Notes: generated by a model not told the origin, from the sequence alone. A DNA stretch of 58,634 nt from an uncultured bacterium (GCA_937983075.1 CALKAQ010000119.1:1-58634); one strand, 5' to 3'; counted from the first letter of the stretch, positions 35,210-44,745 are shown. A program made the numbers and translations.

Positions 35210-36462
35210 TAACGTCCGTCCCGAAAACGCTCCAGCTCGCTGGCCCCGTTTTTCAGGCCGGCGAGTATGGGCATCTCGGCATGCCAGTCGCTCTGCCGAT
35301 ACGCAGTCAGCACTTCGTTGTACAACGCTTCGGTTTGCTCAGCAACAGATTCCCACGAGTATTTGCGACGTACCTTTTCCGCAGCCGCTTCGGCCATGCG
35401 ATGCGCCCGATTGCGGTCGTCCAGAAGCGTAAGCAAATCTGCCGAAAGGGCTCCGGCATCGCCCGGATGCACCAACAAGCCGTCTTCTCCGTGCGAAATG
35501 ATTTCCGCGAGTCCGCCCACCCCTCCCGCAATGACAGGCACACCCGATGCCATGGCCTCCAATGCGACGATGCCGAAGGGCTCGTAACGGCTCGGGAACA
35601 CCGCGACGTTCGAAATCGCCAACAGCTTGTCCCTCAGCTTGGCATCGACATGGCCGACAAAATGCACGCGATGTGCAATGCCCAAATGATGCGCCAAATG
35701 CTCCAAATCACCTTGGATGGGCCCCTTGCCGGCGATGATCGCGTGTACGTTCGGACGCACCCGGAGGAGATACGAAAGCGCATACAAGAGCACATCGACG
35801 CCTTTTTCAAAGACCAGTCGTCCGGCAAAGAAGATGATATCTTCATCGTCCGCGGCGTATTGTCTCCGGAGCTGCATGTCGCGTGGAACCGGCAGCCCGC
35901 GCGTATCGATGCCGTTTGGAATAACCCGCACCTTATCATCCGGCGCTTGGAAGACATGTTTCAACTCGCCTTTCATGGATTCGCTGCACACGATGACGCG
36001 CCAAGCTTCAAAAATGAGCCACCACTCAATGTCGCTGATATGGCGCTGCTGATCGTTGTGAAGGCCGCCGTTGCGTCCGAACTCGGTCGCATGGATCGTT
36101 GCGATCAGCGGCAGACGCAAGGACTGCTTCAACGTCGCCGCAGCGAAAGCGACGATCCAGTCGTGCGCGTGAATCAAGTCGTACCGTTCGCCGTTGAGCA
36201 TTTGTTCCAGCGCCTTGCCGAGCATCTGTTGGTTCAGTTGATGCACAAACCCCATGAAATCAGGCGAGCGCACGGGTACCGGAGGCGTCCGGAGAACCCT
36301 CACCCCTTCGTCGTATTGCTCCCGTTCCGTCGCCGCATCTTGGGTAATGACGGTGACCTCGTGTCCCCGCCGAACCAACGCACGCGACAATCCCTGCATG
36401 TGCGCGGCAAGACCCCCCACCACGTGTGGCGGATATTCCCACGACAACATCAATATTTTCAC
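35182..36462 (-). CDS. GT4 family glycosyltransferase (glycogen/maltosyl synthase-like)
   Basis: A 426-residue GT-B fold retaining glycosyltransferase. The N-terminal domain has the EYPPHVVGGLAAHMQGL loop, and the C-terminal domain has the nucleotide-sugar motif PSRYEPFGIVALEAMASG with the E-X7-E pattern. GT4 enzymes of this type make alpha-1,4-glucan or maltose-1-phosphate from NDP-glucose. With GH57 and GH15 enzymes alongside, an alpha-glucan product is likely. The GTG at 36462 is 8 nt after GGAGG. No ADP-glucose pyrophosphorylase is in the window, so the donor is unknown. It is convergent with, and overlaps, the GH57 gene. Confidence 0.87.
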   Translation of the reverse strand: MKILMLSWEYPPHVVGGLAAHMQGLSRALVRRGHEVTVITQDAATEREQYDEGVRVLRTPPVPVRSPDFMGFVHQLNQQMLGKALEQMLNGERYDLIHAHDWIVAFAAATLKQSLRLPLIATIHATEFGRNGGLHNDQQRHISDIEWWLIFEAWRVIVCSESMKGELKHVFQAPDDKVRVIPNGIDTRGLPVPRDMQLRRQYAADDEDIIFFAGRLVFEKGVDVLLYALSYLLRVRPNVHAIIAGKGPIQGDLEHLAHHLGIAHRVHFVGHVDAKLRDKLLAISNVAVFPSRYEPFGIVALEAMASGVPVIAGGVGGLAEIISHGEDGLLVHPGDAGALSADLLTLLDDRNRAHRMAEAAAEKVRRKYSWESVAEQTEALYNEVLTAYRQSDWHAEMPILAGLKNGASELERFRDGRYQATGASDL

Positions 36463-36578
36463 TTCACTGACCTCCCTGTGAGTTGGTTGTGATGAACGCT
36501 GGAAACCCCAACTCCCCCAATGCACCCGGGACGTTTGGTTTCCGCGGACTGTCTTAGATTGGCCGCTTCACGCGAAGG

Positions 36579-37448
36579 CTATGTACCCCGATTGCGCCGG
36601 ATGAGCGCCCACAGCAAGGGCATGACGACCGAAAGGATGAGAAGCGGCCAATACCAAGCAATTGATGGTGATGCGATGGGATAAAGGACGATGGGGTTGC
36701 CGCGAGGCGGGTTTAATTGACGCGCTTGCGTACGTCCGAATGACGGTGCGGCCAAATCGACGATGCGGGACGTCGCATGTTCCGAAGCACCGCCGATAAG
36801 CCAACGGCTGGGCTCGGGAACCACCTGGCGATAACCGTCGACCCCAAGCGCGTCGAAACTGCCGATAATCACGTAATAGCGCCAGTCCGATTGGGGCAGA
36901 GGCATCAGGTGCTGAGGCACACTCACTTGAATCGTCTTGCCGTCGTTTGCAACCGCGACGTGGATGCCTTGCTGTCGCCCCGAACTTTCCGGATCGTCTT
37001 GGTAGCTGAATAGGGCGGCACCGTCCCACGGTGCAATGCGCAGCCACATGTCCCAAGGATGGCGGGGGTCGAACCGGACCGAATCCCCGGGCCCGGGTCG
37101 CAAAGGCTCGGTTCGGCCCTGCGACGGATCGGAATCGATGAACAAATCGATTCGCGGGTGGTAGAATCCTTCCGGTGCGTTCCAGGGGTTGGCCAGTGCG
37201 CCAAACGTGAAGGAAAAGACAATGTAGTCGTTTTCGAGCGCAACTTGAAACAGAGTGAGGTCCAGCAAGCGACGGTGCGGGCTGAAGCTGTCATCCGTCG
37301 GATACACGTAGGTGCCGGGACCGACGTCGTCGCCCGAGCGGTCACGATAGGAAAATACGACTTTGCGGTCGGCCTTCAGCGCCGCGGGAACGGCCAGAAG
37401 GCCGACAATCATCGCGCAAGTCACGCAGCTGACGAACCAACGGAGCAC
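36579..37448 (-). CDS. Membrane-anchored glucodextranase C-terminal/DOMON-like domain protein
   Basis: A 289-residue protein with an N-terminal signal (WFVSCVTCAMIVGLLAVPAA) and a C-terminal transmembrane helix (WYWPLLILSVVMPLLWALI) followed by RRNR. It is therefore probably anchored with the domain outside. The extracytoplasmic part has the pattern DDVGPGTYVYPTD...DLTLFQVAL..DYIVFSFTFG and a downstream RIDLFIDSD. This is the beta-sandwich fused to the C-terminus of glucodextranases and pullulanases, where it binds sugar. I chose the GTG at 37448, 7 nt after GGAGGG. It stands between nadE and the GT4 gene. Confidence 0.8.
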   Translation of the reverse strand: MLRWFVSCVTCAMIVGLLAVPAALKADRKVVFSYRDRSGDDVGPGTYVYPTDDSFSPHRRLLDLTLFQVALENDYIVFSFTFGALANPWNAPEGFYHPRIDLFIDSDPSQGRTEPLRPGPGDSVRFDPRHPWDMWLRIAPWDGAALFSYQDDPESSGRQQGIHVAVANDGKTIQVSVPQHLMPLPQSDWRYYVIIGSFDALGVDGYRQVVPEPSRWLIGGASEHATSRIVDLAAPSFGRTQARQLNPPRGNPIVLYPIASPSIAWYWPLLILSVVMPLLWALIRRNRGT

Positions 37449-37503
37449 GGCATATCCCTCCGCAACAGGAGACTCAATGAGGGATATGCCCTGTTTTCGT
37501 GCT

Positions 37504-38304
37504 TTATGAAGAGGAGAATGATGGACCGATTGCAGCGCTTTTCCGGCTTGCCCGCTCCGGAACCGGGCCCTTCGGCGGCGTCTCGCGCTTGTGGGCGCTT
37601 CGCCTTCGCATCGTTTCAATGTAGTCCGCCACCTCTGCCGGGCCTTCTCCTGTCAACAAATAGTGATCGATGACGTCGTAGGAAAAGCCCATTTCCTCCT
37701 CGTCCGTCTGACCGTGCCACAATCCTGCGGTAGGCTTGCGTGCGATAATGGACGACGGAACGCCGAGGTAAACGGCGAGCTCCCGCACCTCTCCCTTGGT
37801 CAAATTCGCGAGCGGCATCAAATCGACACCACCGTCGCCATACTTGGTAAAGTAGCCGATGGTCAATTCCGACAAATTATCGGTTCCGATGACAAGCGCG
37901 TTCATGCGTGCAGCAAAATAATATAAACTGATCATGCGCAGCCGCGGCTTGACGTTGGCTCGAGCGAGGCGCAACGCGGGATCGTCATCGTCTGTCACCG
38001 GAACGGCTTTTTCCAATATATTCAGCAGCGCCTCCCATATCGGCCCCAGATCAATTTCTCGAACGTCCAAGTTGAGCGAAACGGCAAGTTCACGGGCCAA
38101 TGCCGCATCGAGCGGGTCCGACTGAATCGGCATAATGACCCCAAGCGTCGAATCCGGAAAGGCACGTTTGCAAAGTGCCGCGGCCACGGCGGAATCCAAG
38201 CCGCCGCTCAAACCGACGACGGTTCCGGAAGCACCGGCAGCCGTCACCTTTTCTTTCAGCCAACCCGTTATTTGTTCACAAACTCGCTCTGCGTTCAATT
38301 GCAT
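37504..38304 (-). CDS. nadE: NH3-dependent NAD+ synthetase
   Basis: Final amidation of deamido-NAD to NAD+, using ammonia. The 266-residue product lacks a glutaminase domain. The PP-loop ATP-binding motif GLSGGLDSAV and the conserved GTDNLSELTIGYFTKYGDGG are intact. The ATG at 38304 is annotated. GGAAGGGG directly precedes it, so the TTG two codons later (38298) has better spacing. The open frame also extends upstream into alr without a ribosome-binding site. Confidence 0.95.
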   Translation of the reverse strand: MQLNAERVCEQITGWLKEKVTAAGASGTVVGLSGGLDSAVAAALCKRAFPDSTLGVIMPIQSDPLDAALARELAVSLNLDVREIDLGPIWEALLNILEKAVPVTDDDDPALRLARANVKPRLRMISLYYFAARMNALVIGTDNLSELTIGYFTKYGDGGVDLMPLANLTKGEVRELAVYLGVPSSIIARKPTAGLWHGQTDEEEMGFSYDVIDHYLLTGEGPAEVADYIETMRRRSAHKRETPPKGPVPERASRKSAAIGPSFSSS

Positions 38305-38332
38305 CCCCTTCCAACGCCCGGGCAGTCGGCAA

Positions 38333-39481
38333 TCAACCTTCATGCGGATTCGGCGTCTCTTCGCTCATCGTATAAATGCGCGGCAAGTTGGCCCGCATCA
38401 TGCATACCACTTCATAATTGATCGTCCCTAAATGTTCCGCCCATTCGTCCGCCGTGATTTCTTCGCCGCCCTGGCGTCCGATCAAAACGGCTTCTTCACC
38501 GATTTGCACCGGATAATCGCCTACATCGACGACACATACGTTCATGCAGATGACACCGACAATGGGAAAACGGCGTCCGCCCAAAAGCACTTCAGCTTTA
38601 TGGCTCAGCAACCGTGTCACGCCGTTCGCGTAGCCGATCGGGAGCGTACACAACGTCGTTTCCCGTGGCGTCCGATACGTCAGGCCGTAGCTGACCCCCG
38701 TTCCCGCCGGGACGCGCTTTACCGTCGTCACCCGGGCGTGCAAAGAAAGCGCAGGTTCCAAGGTGACGGAACGCCGCACCGTCGTCGACGGATAAAGGCC
38801 GTAGATCCCAATGCCGGTGCGTACCATGTTGCATTCGGACGGCGCAAAACGCTCCAAGACGCCGGCCGTGTTGCTCAGATGCACATAGGCCGGCTGCCAT
38901 CCCAATTCCTTCACTTGAGCGACCACATGCCGCAGCCGCCTGCCTTGTTCCTCGACTGCAGCGCGGTCCGGAACATCCGCGGATGCGTAGTGCGAGTAAA
39001 TGCCTTCGAGTTCGATGAAAGGATACCGCTGCAGCCGTTTGACCAAAAACGGGACTTCATCCGGCAAAAAACCGAGTCGGCCCATGCCGGTGTCAACCTT
39101 AATGTGCACCCTTACGACGACGCCCCGGCGTTGCGCGGCTTGAGCAAGAGCGTCAATGCCTTCGAACGAAGCGAGCGTGACGGTCAAACGATGCTCGATA
39201 TACATTTCTTCTTGGCCCGGCATAAACGCGCCCACGACGAGAATGGGCGCAGCGATGCCCGCCCGACGCAGCTCTTGACCTTCAGCCGGTGTCGCTACTG
39301 CCAGCCGGCGAGCGCCGGAAGCGAGTGCGGCCCGGCTCACCGCTACCGCCCCGTGGCCGTACGCATCCGCCTTGACGACGGCCATTAATTCGGCAGGGTG
39401 GCATGCCTTGGCCAGCCGCTGCACATTGCGTCGGATCTTGCCGAGATCAACTTGAACCCACGCTGATTCCCATTCAGTCAC
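38333..39481 (-). CDS. alr: Alanine racemase
   Basis: PLP enzyme making D-alanine for peptidoglycan. The 382-residue product is normal length. PLP is bound by Lys in AVVKADAYGHG, and the opposing catalytic Tyr is in GTGVSYGLTYRT. The usual ICMDQ motif reads ICMNVC here, so the normally conserved Asp is Asn. Whether activity is affected is unknown. It overlaps nnr by 8 nt at its 5' end and is followed closely by nadE. Confidence 0.95.
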   Translation of the reverse strand: MTEWESAWVQVDLGKIRRNVQRLAKACHPAELMAVVKADAYGHGAVAVSRAALASGARRLAVATPAEGQELRRAGIAAPILVVGAFMPGQEEMYIEHRLTVTLASFEGIDALAQAAQRRGVVVRVHIKVDTGMGRLGFLPDEVPFLVKRLQRYPFIELEGIYSHYASADVPDRAAVEEQGRRLRHVVAQVKELGWQPAYVHLSNTAGVLERFAPSECNMVRTGIGIYGLYPSTTVRRSVTLEPALSLHARVTTVKRVPAGTGVSYGLTYRTPRETTLCTLPIGYANGVTRLLSHKAEVLLGGRRFPIVGVICMNVCVVDVGDYPVQIGEEAVLIGRQGGEEITADEWAEHLGTINYEVVCMMRANLPRIYTMSEETPNPHEG

Positions 39482-41051
39482 CGGCTTTTACTCCCGCCTC
39501 TCTCCCGCTGAGGATATCGGCCCGCGCCGCCGGCAAATGTGTGGATAATTCCCCCGCCGGATGGCCGACATCTTCTCCCCGTGCAGCCATCCGTTCGGCG
39601 GCTTTGCCATGCCAATAGGCAGCGAGGCAGACCGCTTGCCACGGCGCAGCTCCTTGGGCGAGCAGACCGCCGATCATGCCGGCCAATACATCGCCGGTGC
39701 CGCCGGTTGCGAGCGCCGGATTTCCCGCTGTGATGATGGCTGCTTGTCCCGACGGATCCGCCGCCACCGAAGGCACACCCTTGAGCAGCGTAACAGCGCC
39801 GTAGCGAGCAGCAGCCTGTTGAGCAGCTTCCACCGGGTTCGCCCGCACCGCGTCGACAGCACAGCCGAGCAGCCGGGCCATCTCGCCGGGATGCGGCGTG
39901 AGAATGCGCGCCGCAGGATAGGGCCGATGCGGTGCGCCGGATTCACGTGCCAGCACGGCGAGATGGTTGAGGCCGTCCGCGTCGACGACGACGGGAACCT
40001 CCACGGTATATACGATACGTTCAACGCAAACTTGCACGCCTTCAGCCAAGCCCAGACCTGGGCCGAGCACGACCGCATCCGCTTGGGCTGCCTCGCCGAT
40101 GAGCGCCTCGGCTGCTGCGGCAGCCAAAGCGCCGTCGACGTCGGGCTGCGGAGCAAATGTCGACTCCACCACATGTGCGGCGATGAGCGGGTGCGCTGCA
40201 GCGGGACCGGCCCATCGCACCAAACCCGCACCGGACCCCAGAGCGCCGCGGATCGATAGCACGGCCGCTCCGGGCATCGTCTTCGATCCGGCAACAACGA
40301 GTACTTTTCCGAAAGTCCCTTTATGGCCATCGATCGGCCGCGGCGGAAACCACGCGGCGGCTACGCTGCGGTTGATCCACGTGATATGGGTGCCTCTTTC
40401 AAGAAGCGAACGTGGAATGCCGATGTCAGCGACAATGCATTCACCGCAGTGCACACGCCCCGGAAGCAAAAAATGGCCGAGTTTGGGAGCACCTAAAGCG
40501 ACCGTAGCCTTCGCCTGCACAAACCACCGGCCGACTTGTCCGGTGTCTGCGTCAACTCCCGTCGGAATGTCGACAGCAAGGATCGGAGCGCGAACGCCTT
40601 GCATCGTCTGCGCCGCAAGCTCCGCCGCTCCACGCAATTCGCCCTTGGCACCGATGCCGAGAATGGCGTCGATGACAAGGTCGCATTCAAGCAGGGCGTC
40701 TCGGAAACCGGCGGCGCATCCGTCGCTCAAATCCGTTGAAACCGGAACGCCTTCGGCTTGCAAAATGGCTGCATACTGCCTGCAAAGCGGACGAAGACGC
40801 TCCAACCGATGGGTTAGAAATACCTTGACCTCGAATCCTGCGTTATGAAGGTAGCGGGCTGCTGCAAGCCCGTCTCCGCCATTGTTGCCCGGACCGCATA
40901 CGACGACGACACGGCGGCCGGATGAGGCCAAGCGGACGGCTTCCGCCGCTACGCTGCGTCCCGCCGATTCCAACAGCGCCGCTTCGGGGATGCCGCGGTC
41001 GATCGCTTGCCGGTCAATGGCGGCCATTTGATGCGCCATCGCCACTCTCAC
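39474..41051 (-). CDS. nnr: Bifunctional NAD(P)H-hydrate epimerase / ADP-dependent dehydratase
   Basis: Repairs hydrated NAD(P)H. The 525-residue fusion has the YjeF_N epimerase domain (about residues 1-215, with GPGNNGGDGLAAARYL and DAILGIGAKGELRG). It also has the ribokinase-like dehydratase domain (about 230-510), with catalytic Asp in GGTGDVLAGMIGG. It overlaps alr by 8 nt and follows acpS by 6 nt, suggesting tight coupling. Confidence 0.95.
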   Translation of the reverse strand: MRVAMAHQMAAIDRQAIDRGIPEAALLESAGRSVAAEAVRLASSGRRVVVVCGPGNNGGDGLAAARYLHNAGFEVKVFLTHRLERLRPLCRQYAAILQAEGVPVSTDLSDGCAAGFRDALLECDLVIDAILGIGAKGELRGAAELAAQTMQGVRAPILAVDIPTGVDADTGQVGRWFVQAKATVALGAPKLGHFLLPGRVHCGECIVADIGIPRSLLERGTHITWINRSVAAAWFPPRPIDGHKGTFGKVLVVAGSKTMPGAAVLSIRGALGSGAGLVRWAGPAAAHPLIAAHVVESTFAPQPDVDGALAAAAAEALIGEAAQADAVVLGPGLGLAEGVQVCVERIVYTVEVPVVVDADGLNHLAVLARESGAPHRPYPAARILTPHPGEMARLLGCAVDAVRANPVEAAQQAAARYGAVTLLKGVPSVAADPSGQAAIITAGNPALATGGTGDVLAGMIGGLLAQGAAPWQAVCLAAYWHGKAAERMAARGEDVGHPAGELSTHLPAARADILSGREAGVKAGD

Positions 41052-41057
41052 GCCACG

Positions 41058-41429
41058 TCACCCCTCAGCAACGGCCGATGCCACCGCGTGAGTACGTTCA
41101 TGCGACAAACTTACCCACACCTTCGACACGCCCCGTCGACGCGCAATTTCCTTGGCACCGCGGTGCAATTCGACCCGAGGGTCTCCACCTTGACTCCGCA
41201 GCACCTCGATGTCATGCCAGGAAAAACCGGAAATGCCTGTGCCAAGCGCTTTGGCAATCGCTTCTTTGCCGGCGAATCGTCCTGCCAACGAACGGATGGG
41301 AATCGGTTTCGGTAGCTGGGCGATTTCACGTTCTGTCAAAATCCGCTCGACAAAACGCTGTCCGAATCGTTCAAGTGCGCTTTCAATACGCGCCAGAGCC
41401 ACAATGTCGACACCAATACCGCGGATCAA
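41058..41429 (-). CDS. acpS: Holo-[acyl-carrier-protein] synthase
   Basis: Transfers 4'-phosphopantetheine from CoA to apo-ACP. The 123-residue length is typical. The Mg2+-binding Asp is in GIGVDIVALARIE and the Glu in RFAGKEAIAKALG. The adjoining acpS, nnr and alr are often clustered in Firmicutes. Confidence 0.95.
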   Translation of the reverse strand: MIRGIGVDIVALARIESALERFGQRFVERILTEREIAQLPKPIPIRSLAGRFAGKEAIAKALGTGISGFSWHDIEVLRSQGGDPRVELHRGAKEIARRRGVSKVWVSLSHERTHAVASAVAEG

Positions 41430-41468
41430 TCCGTCGCCTCCCGCTCATCAGCGCCTGTCACATTTCGT

Positions 41469-42821
41469 TCAAGCCAATTCTCTGCGAATGACTTCGCACA
41501 CATCGTCTACAGCTTGAGCGACCAAGTCGTGTTCCGGCCCCTCTCCCATCACCCGGATGACGGGCTCCGTGCCTGACGGTCGCACAAAAATGCGTCCACG
41601 TCCGCCAAACCGCGCTTCAGCGCCACGAATGGCTTCTTGAATCGCCGGATTCTTGTCCCAGCCGTCGCGCCGCTGAACCGCCACGTTTTTGAGCACCTGC
41701 GGCAACGGCTTCATCTCGGCGGCCAACTCAGACAGCTTTTTCCCGCGCTTATCCATCACCTGAGCAACTTGCAACGCCGTCAGTATACCGTCTCCGGTCG
41801 TGTTGTACTCCGCAAAAATAATATGGCCCGACTGCTCGCCGCCAAGTACAAGACCGCGTTCCCGCATCGCTTCAAGCACGTAGCGGTCACCGGCCTGCGT
41901 GGTGACCACGCTGCCGCCTGCGGCTTCAAGCGCCATTTGCAGGCCGAGGTTGCTGTACACCGTAGCGGCCACTTGACGCTGCGGCAGGCGACCGGTTTCA
42001 AGCAAATAGCGGCCGCAGAACGCCAAGATATGATCGCCGTTGACTTCGGCGCCGGTTTCATCGACTGCAATCACGCGGTCCGCATCGCCGTCGAACGCGA
42101 AGCCAACATCCGCCTTGTGCTCAAGCACCGCTTGCTGCAATACCGAAATATGAGTAGAGCCGCAGTTGACATTGATGTTGACACCGTCGGGCTCGGTATG
42201 AAGACTGATGACATCGGCGCCCAGCGCTTCAAAGACTCTGGGAGCAATAACAAACGCCGCACCATGCGCGCAGTCGAGGATCACTCGACGTCCCGACAAA
42301 TCGAGTTCCACCGTGGAGAGCAAATATTCGGCGTACTTTTCACCTAAATCCGGACGAGCAACGGCTCGTCCGACCTCCCCTCCGGTCGGCCGCGGCAGAG
42401 GATCGTCACCGCTCATGAGGCGGTGCACCATCGCTTCGATGCGGTCTTCTTCATCATCGCTCAATTTAAAACTGTCGGCGCCGAAAAACTTGATGCCGTT
42501 GTCTTGCGCCGGATTGTGCGAAGCCGAAACCATGACTCCGCCAGCGGCCTCGCAATGGCGAATCAAATAAGCCACACCCGGGGTCGGTATTTCACCCACA
42601 CGCCACACATCGACACCCGCCGATGTCATGCCCGCGACGAGCGCAGCTTCGAGCATCGTGCCCGAAATTCGCGTATCCCGGCCGAGAATGACGGGGGCTT
42701 TCTCATCGTTTGCCTGGTTCAAGCCGCCCGCAAAAGCGCGGCCCAAATAAAAAGCGAGTTCCGGCGTCAAGCCTTCGTTTGCGACACCACGTACGCCGTC
42801 AGTCCCAAACATTCTGCCCAC
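41469..42821 (-). CDS. glmM: Phosphoglucosamine mutase
   Basis: Converts glucosamine-6-phosphate to glucosamine-1-phosphate for UDP-GlcNAc. The 450-residue alpha-D-phosphohexomutase has the phosphoserine loop VSASHNP, the metal loop DGDADR, the sugar loop GGEQSGH and the phosphate loop RPSGTEP. I chose the GTG at 42821 because the family starts MGR.FGTDGVRG and GGATGG lies 6 nt upstream. First gene of a run through acpS, nnr, alr and nadE. glmS is not adjacent. Confidence 0.96.
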   Translation of the reverse strand: MGRMFGTDGVRGVANEGLTPELAFYLGRAFAGGLNQANDEKAPVILGRDTRISGTMLEAALVAGMTSAGVDVWRVGEIPTPGVAYLIRHCEAAGGVMVSASHNPAQDNGIKFFGADSFKLSDDEEDRIEAMVHRLMSGDDPLPRPTGGEVGRAVARPDLGEKYAEYLLSTVELDLSGRRVILDCAHGAAFVIAPRVFEALGADVISLHTEPDGVNINVNCGSTHISVLQQAVLEHKADVGFAFDGDADRVIAVDETGAEVNGDHILAFCGRYLLETGRLPQRQVAATVYSNLGLQMALEAAGGSVVTTQAGDRYVLEAMRERGLVLGGEQSGHIIFAEYNTTGDGILTALQVAQVMDKRGKKLSELAAEMKPLPQVLKNVAVQRRDGWDKNPAIQEAIRGAEARFGGRGRIFVRPSGTEPVIRVMGEGPEHDLVAQAVDDVCEVIRRELA

Positions 42822-43134
42822 TAGCATCCATCCCCATCATAAATTGCGCTGTACGATTCGGATCATAAATAAGCCCGAACCACTTTATCCCTGTTAACCA
42901 TTTCGCTTTTGCCCCGGGATAACCTGCGAAACGGAGGAGAAACGAGACTGATTGCCTATGGCACCTCCGGGAGGCTCGCCCGCTTTGCCTATTTATTGTA
43001 TGAGCGTGTATTTGCAGTCGTGTTTCGAGGTCAAAACAAAATGCAAGGCTCGATGTGCATCGACACATCGAGCCCCGGAAAATTGCCTTGACAATTCCCT
43101 TCCCATTTCAATGTGATTGGCAAGAAACACGCTT
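42822..43134. other. glmM upstream region with unexplained structure
   Basis: About 310 nt between glmM and cimA. The right part holds the cimA terminator (43031-43074). Read on the minus strand, the middle contains AGGCAA twice, separated by a CCTCCCGGAGG palindrome, followed by pyrimidine-rich CTCCTCC. I see no match to a riboswitch class I know. A weak promoter TTGACC-18-TACACG overlaps the terminator tail. A 60-codon plus-strand frame here has no convincing start. Confidence 0.4.
43031..43074 (-). terminator. Intrinsic terminator of the ilv-leu-cimA operon
   Basis: On the minus strand the 11-bp stem GGCTCGATGTG/CACATCGAGCC (6-nt loop) is followed by TTGCATTTTGTTTTG, 60 nt past the cimA stop. 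Confidence 0.85.
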
Positions 43135-44745
43135 TTAAGATCCGACGGCCTCCATGCCGCTGACAATGGGCTCCACGTTGCAAATCATCAAACCGTATTC
43201 AATCGAGTCGACAAGCGCTTCCCAGCTGGCTTCGATAATATTGGTCGAAACGCCGACGGTGCCCCACTTCCGGCCGTTTAGGGACGATTCGACGAGCACA
43301 CGAACCCTCGCCCCGGTACCCGCCTGTTCGTTGAGAACGCGCACTTTGTAATCGTTGAGGCGAATGCGTTTGAGTTCCGGATATGCGCCTTCCAAAGCCC
43401 GTCGCAAAGCATGATCGAGCGCGTTCACCGGTCCGTTGCCTTCGCCCACGGTGTGCAAAATGGCATCGCCGACTTGCAATTTCACCGTTGCTTCGGCAAT
43501 CGACTCGTTCGACCATTCGTCGCGCCGCTCATTGATCAAGCGGAACCCGATGAGACGGAAATACGGCTTGTAAATGCCGAGCGACTTTTTGAGCAGCAGC
43601 TCGAACGAACCTTCGGCGCCTTCGTACGAGTAGCCGGCATGCTCACGTTCTTTCACGGTATCGACCACTTTGCGCAGCGCCGGTGAATCCTTGGGCAGGT
43701 CGATATTGTATTCCTTGGCCTTGTACATGATGTTGCTGGCACCGGAAAGCTCCGAAACAAGCACGCGGCGCTTGTTGCCGACAAGTTCCGGATCGATGTG
43801 CTCATAAGTTTCCGGATGGCGCAGCAATGCCGACACGTGCATGCCGCCTTTGTGTGCAAAAACCATCCGCCCGACGAAGGGTTGGCGCTCATCGGGCTTC
43901 ACGTTCGCCAGCTCGCTCACGTAACGGGAAACCTCGGTGAGAGTGCGCATCTGCTCGGGGGTGATGCACTGAAAGCCCATCTTCAGCTGCAAATTGGGAA
44001 TCACTTGAATCAGGTCGGCATTTCCGTTGCGCTCACCGAAGCCGTTGATCGTACCTTGGACATGTCTCGCCCCGGCTTCAACCGCAGCGAGGGTGTTCGC
44101 TACGCCCAAGCCGGAATCGTTGTGCGTATGAACCCCAATCCGTACATCCGGAAACGCTTCGACAACAGTGCGGGTAATGTCGTAGACCTGTCGGGGCAGC
44201 GAACCGCCGTTGGTGTCGCACAAAACCAATACCGACGCTCCGCCCCGCACCGCCGCCCGCAGTGTTTCGAGCGCATATTCCGAATCGGCTTTATAGCCGT
44301 CGTAAAAATGTTCAGCATCGTAAACCACTTCGAGCCCATGCGCTTTCAAATAAGCGACACTTTCTTCGATCATGCGCAAATTTTCTTCCAGTGTCGTGCG
44401 CAGAGCGTTCGTTACGTGGAAAGTCCACGACTTCCCAAAAATCGCCGCGATTTTCACACCGGAAGCAATGAGCGCAGCCAAATTGGCATCGTCTTCGGGG
44501 GAGATCCCGGCGCGCCGCGTGCTGCCAAAAGCGCTTATGACGGCGTGGCTCAGCTCCAGATCTTTGGCGCGTTGGAAAAACTCGATATCTTTCGGATTGG
44601 AACCCGGCCAGCCACCCTCAATGATATCGATTCCAAACTTATCCAAACGCTGAGCGATTTTCAGCTTGTCGTCAACACTTAACGAGATCCCCTCACCCTG
44701 CGTGCCGTCACGCAGCGTGGTATCGTAGAGTTCTACGGATTGCAT
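43135..44745 (-). CDS. cimA: (R)-citramalate synthase
   Basis: Condenses acetyl-CoA with pyruvate, the first step of the threonine-independent isoleucine route. The 536-residue product has the HMGL-like TIM barrel with LYDTTLRDGTQGEGISLSV and HTHNDSGLGVANT. The C-terminal LeuA regulatory domain has GEGNGPVNALDHAL. LRDGTQGEG rather than the LeuA-type LRDGEQSPG places it in the CimA group. The ATG at 44745 is 9 nt after GGAGGAG. Last gene of the T-box-controlled operon, just after leuA. No ilvA is in the window. Confidence 0.94.
   Translation of the reverse strand: MQSVELYDTTLRDGTQGEGISLSVDDKLKIAQRLDKFGIDIIEGGWPGSNPKDIEFFQRAKDLELSHAVISAFGSTRRAGISPEDDANLAALIASGVKIAAIFGKSWTFHVTNALRTTLEENLRMIEESVAYLKAHGLEVVYDAEHFYDGYKADSEYALETLRAAVRGGASVLVLCDTNGGSLPRQVYDITRTVVEAFPDVRIGVHTHNDSGLGVANTLAAVEAGARHVQGTINGFGERNGNADLIQVIPNLQLKMGFQCITPEQMRTLTEVSRYVSELANVKPDERQPFVGRMVFAHKGGMHVSALLRHPETYEHIDPELVGNKRRVLVSELSGASNIMYKAKEYNIDLPKDSPALRKVVDTVKEREHAGYSYEGAEGSFELLLKKSLGIYKPYFRLIGFRLINERRDEWSNESIAEATVKLQVGDAILHTVGEGNGPVNALDHALRRALEGAYPELKRIRLNDYKVRVLNEQAGTGARVRVLVESSLNGRKWGTVGVSTNIIEASWEALVDSIEYGLMICNVEPIVSGMEAVGS

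Noticed and set aside
42909..43091. 60-codon plus-strand open frame upstream of glmM
   Set aside because: No properly spaced start codon. It runs through the cimA terminator hairpin, and its sequence resembles no known small protein.
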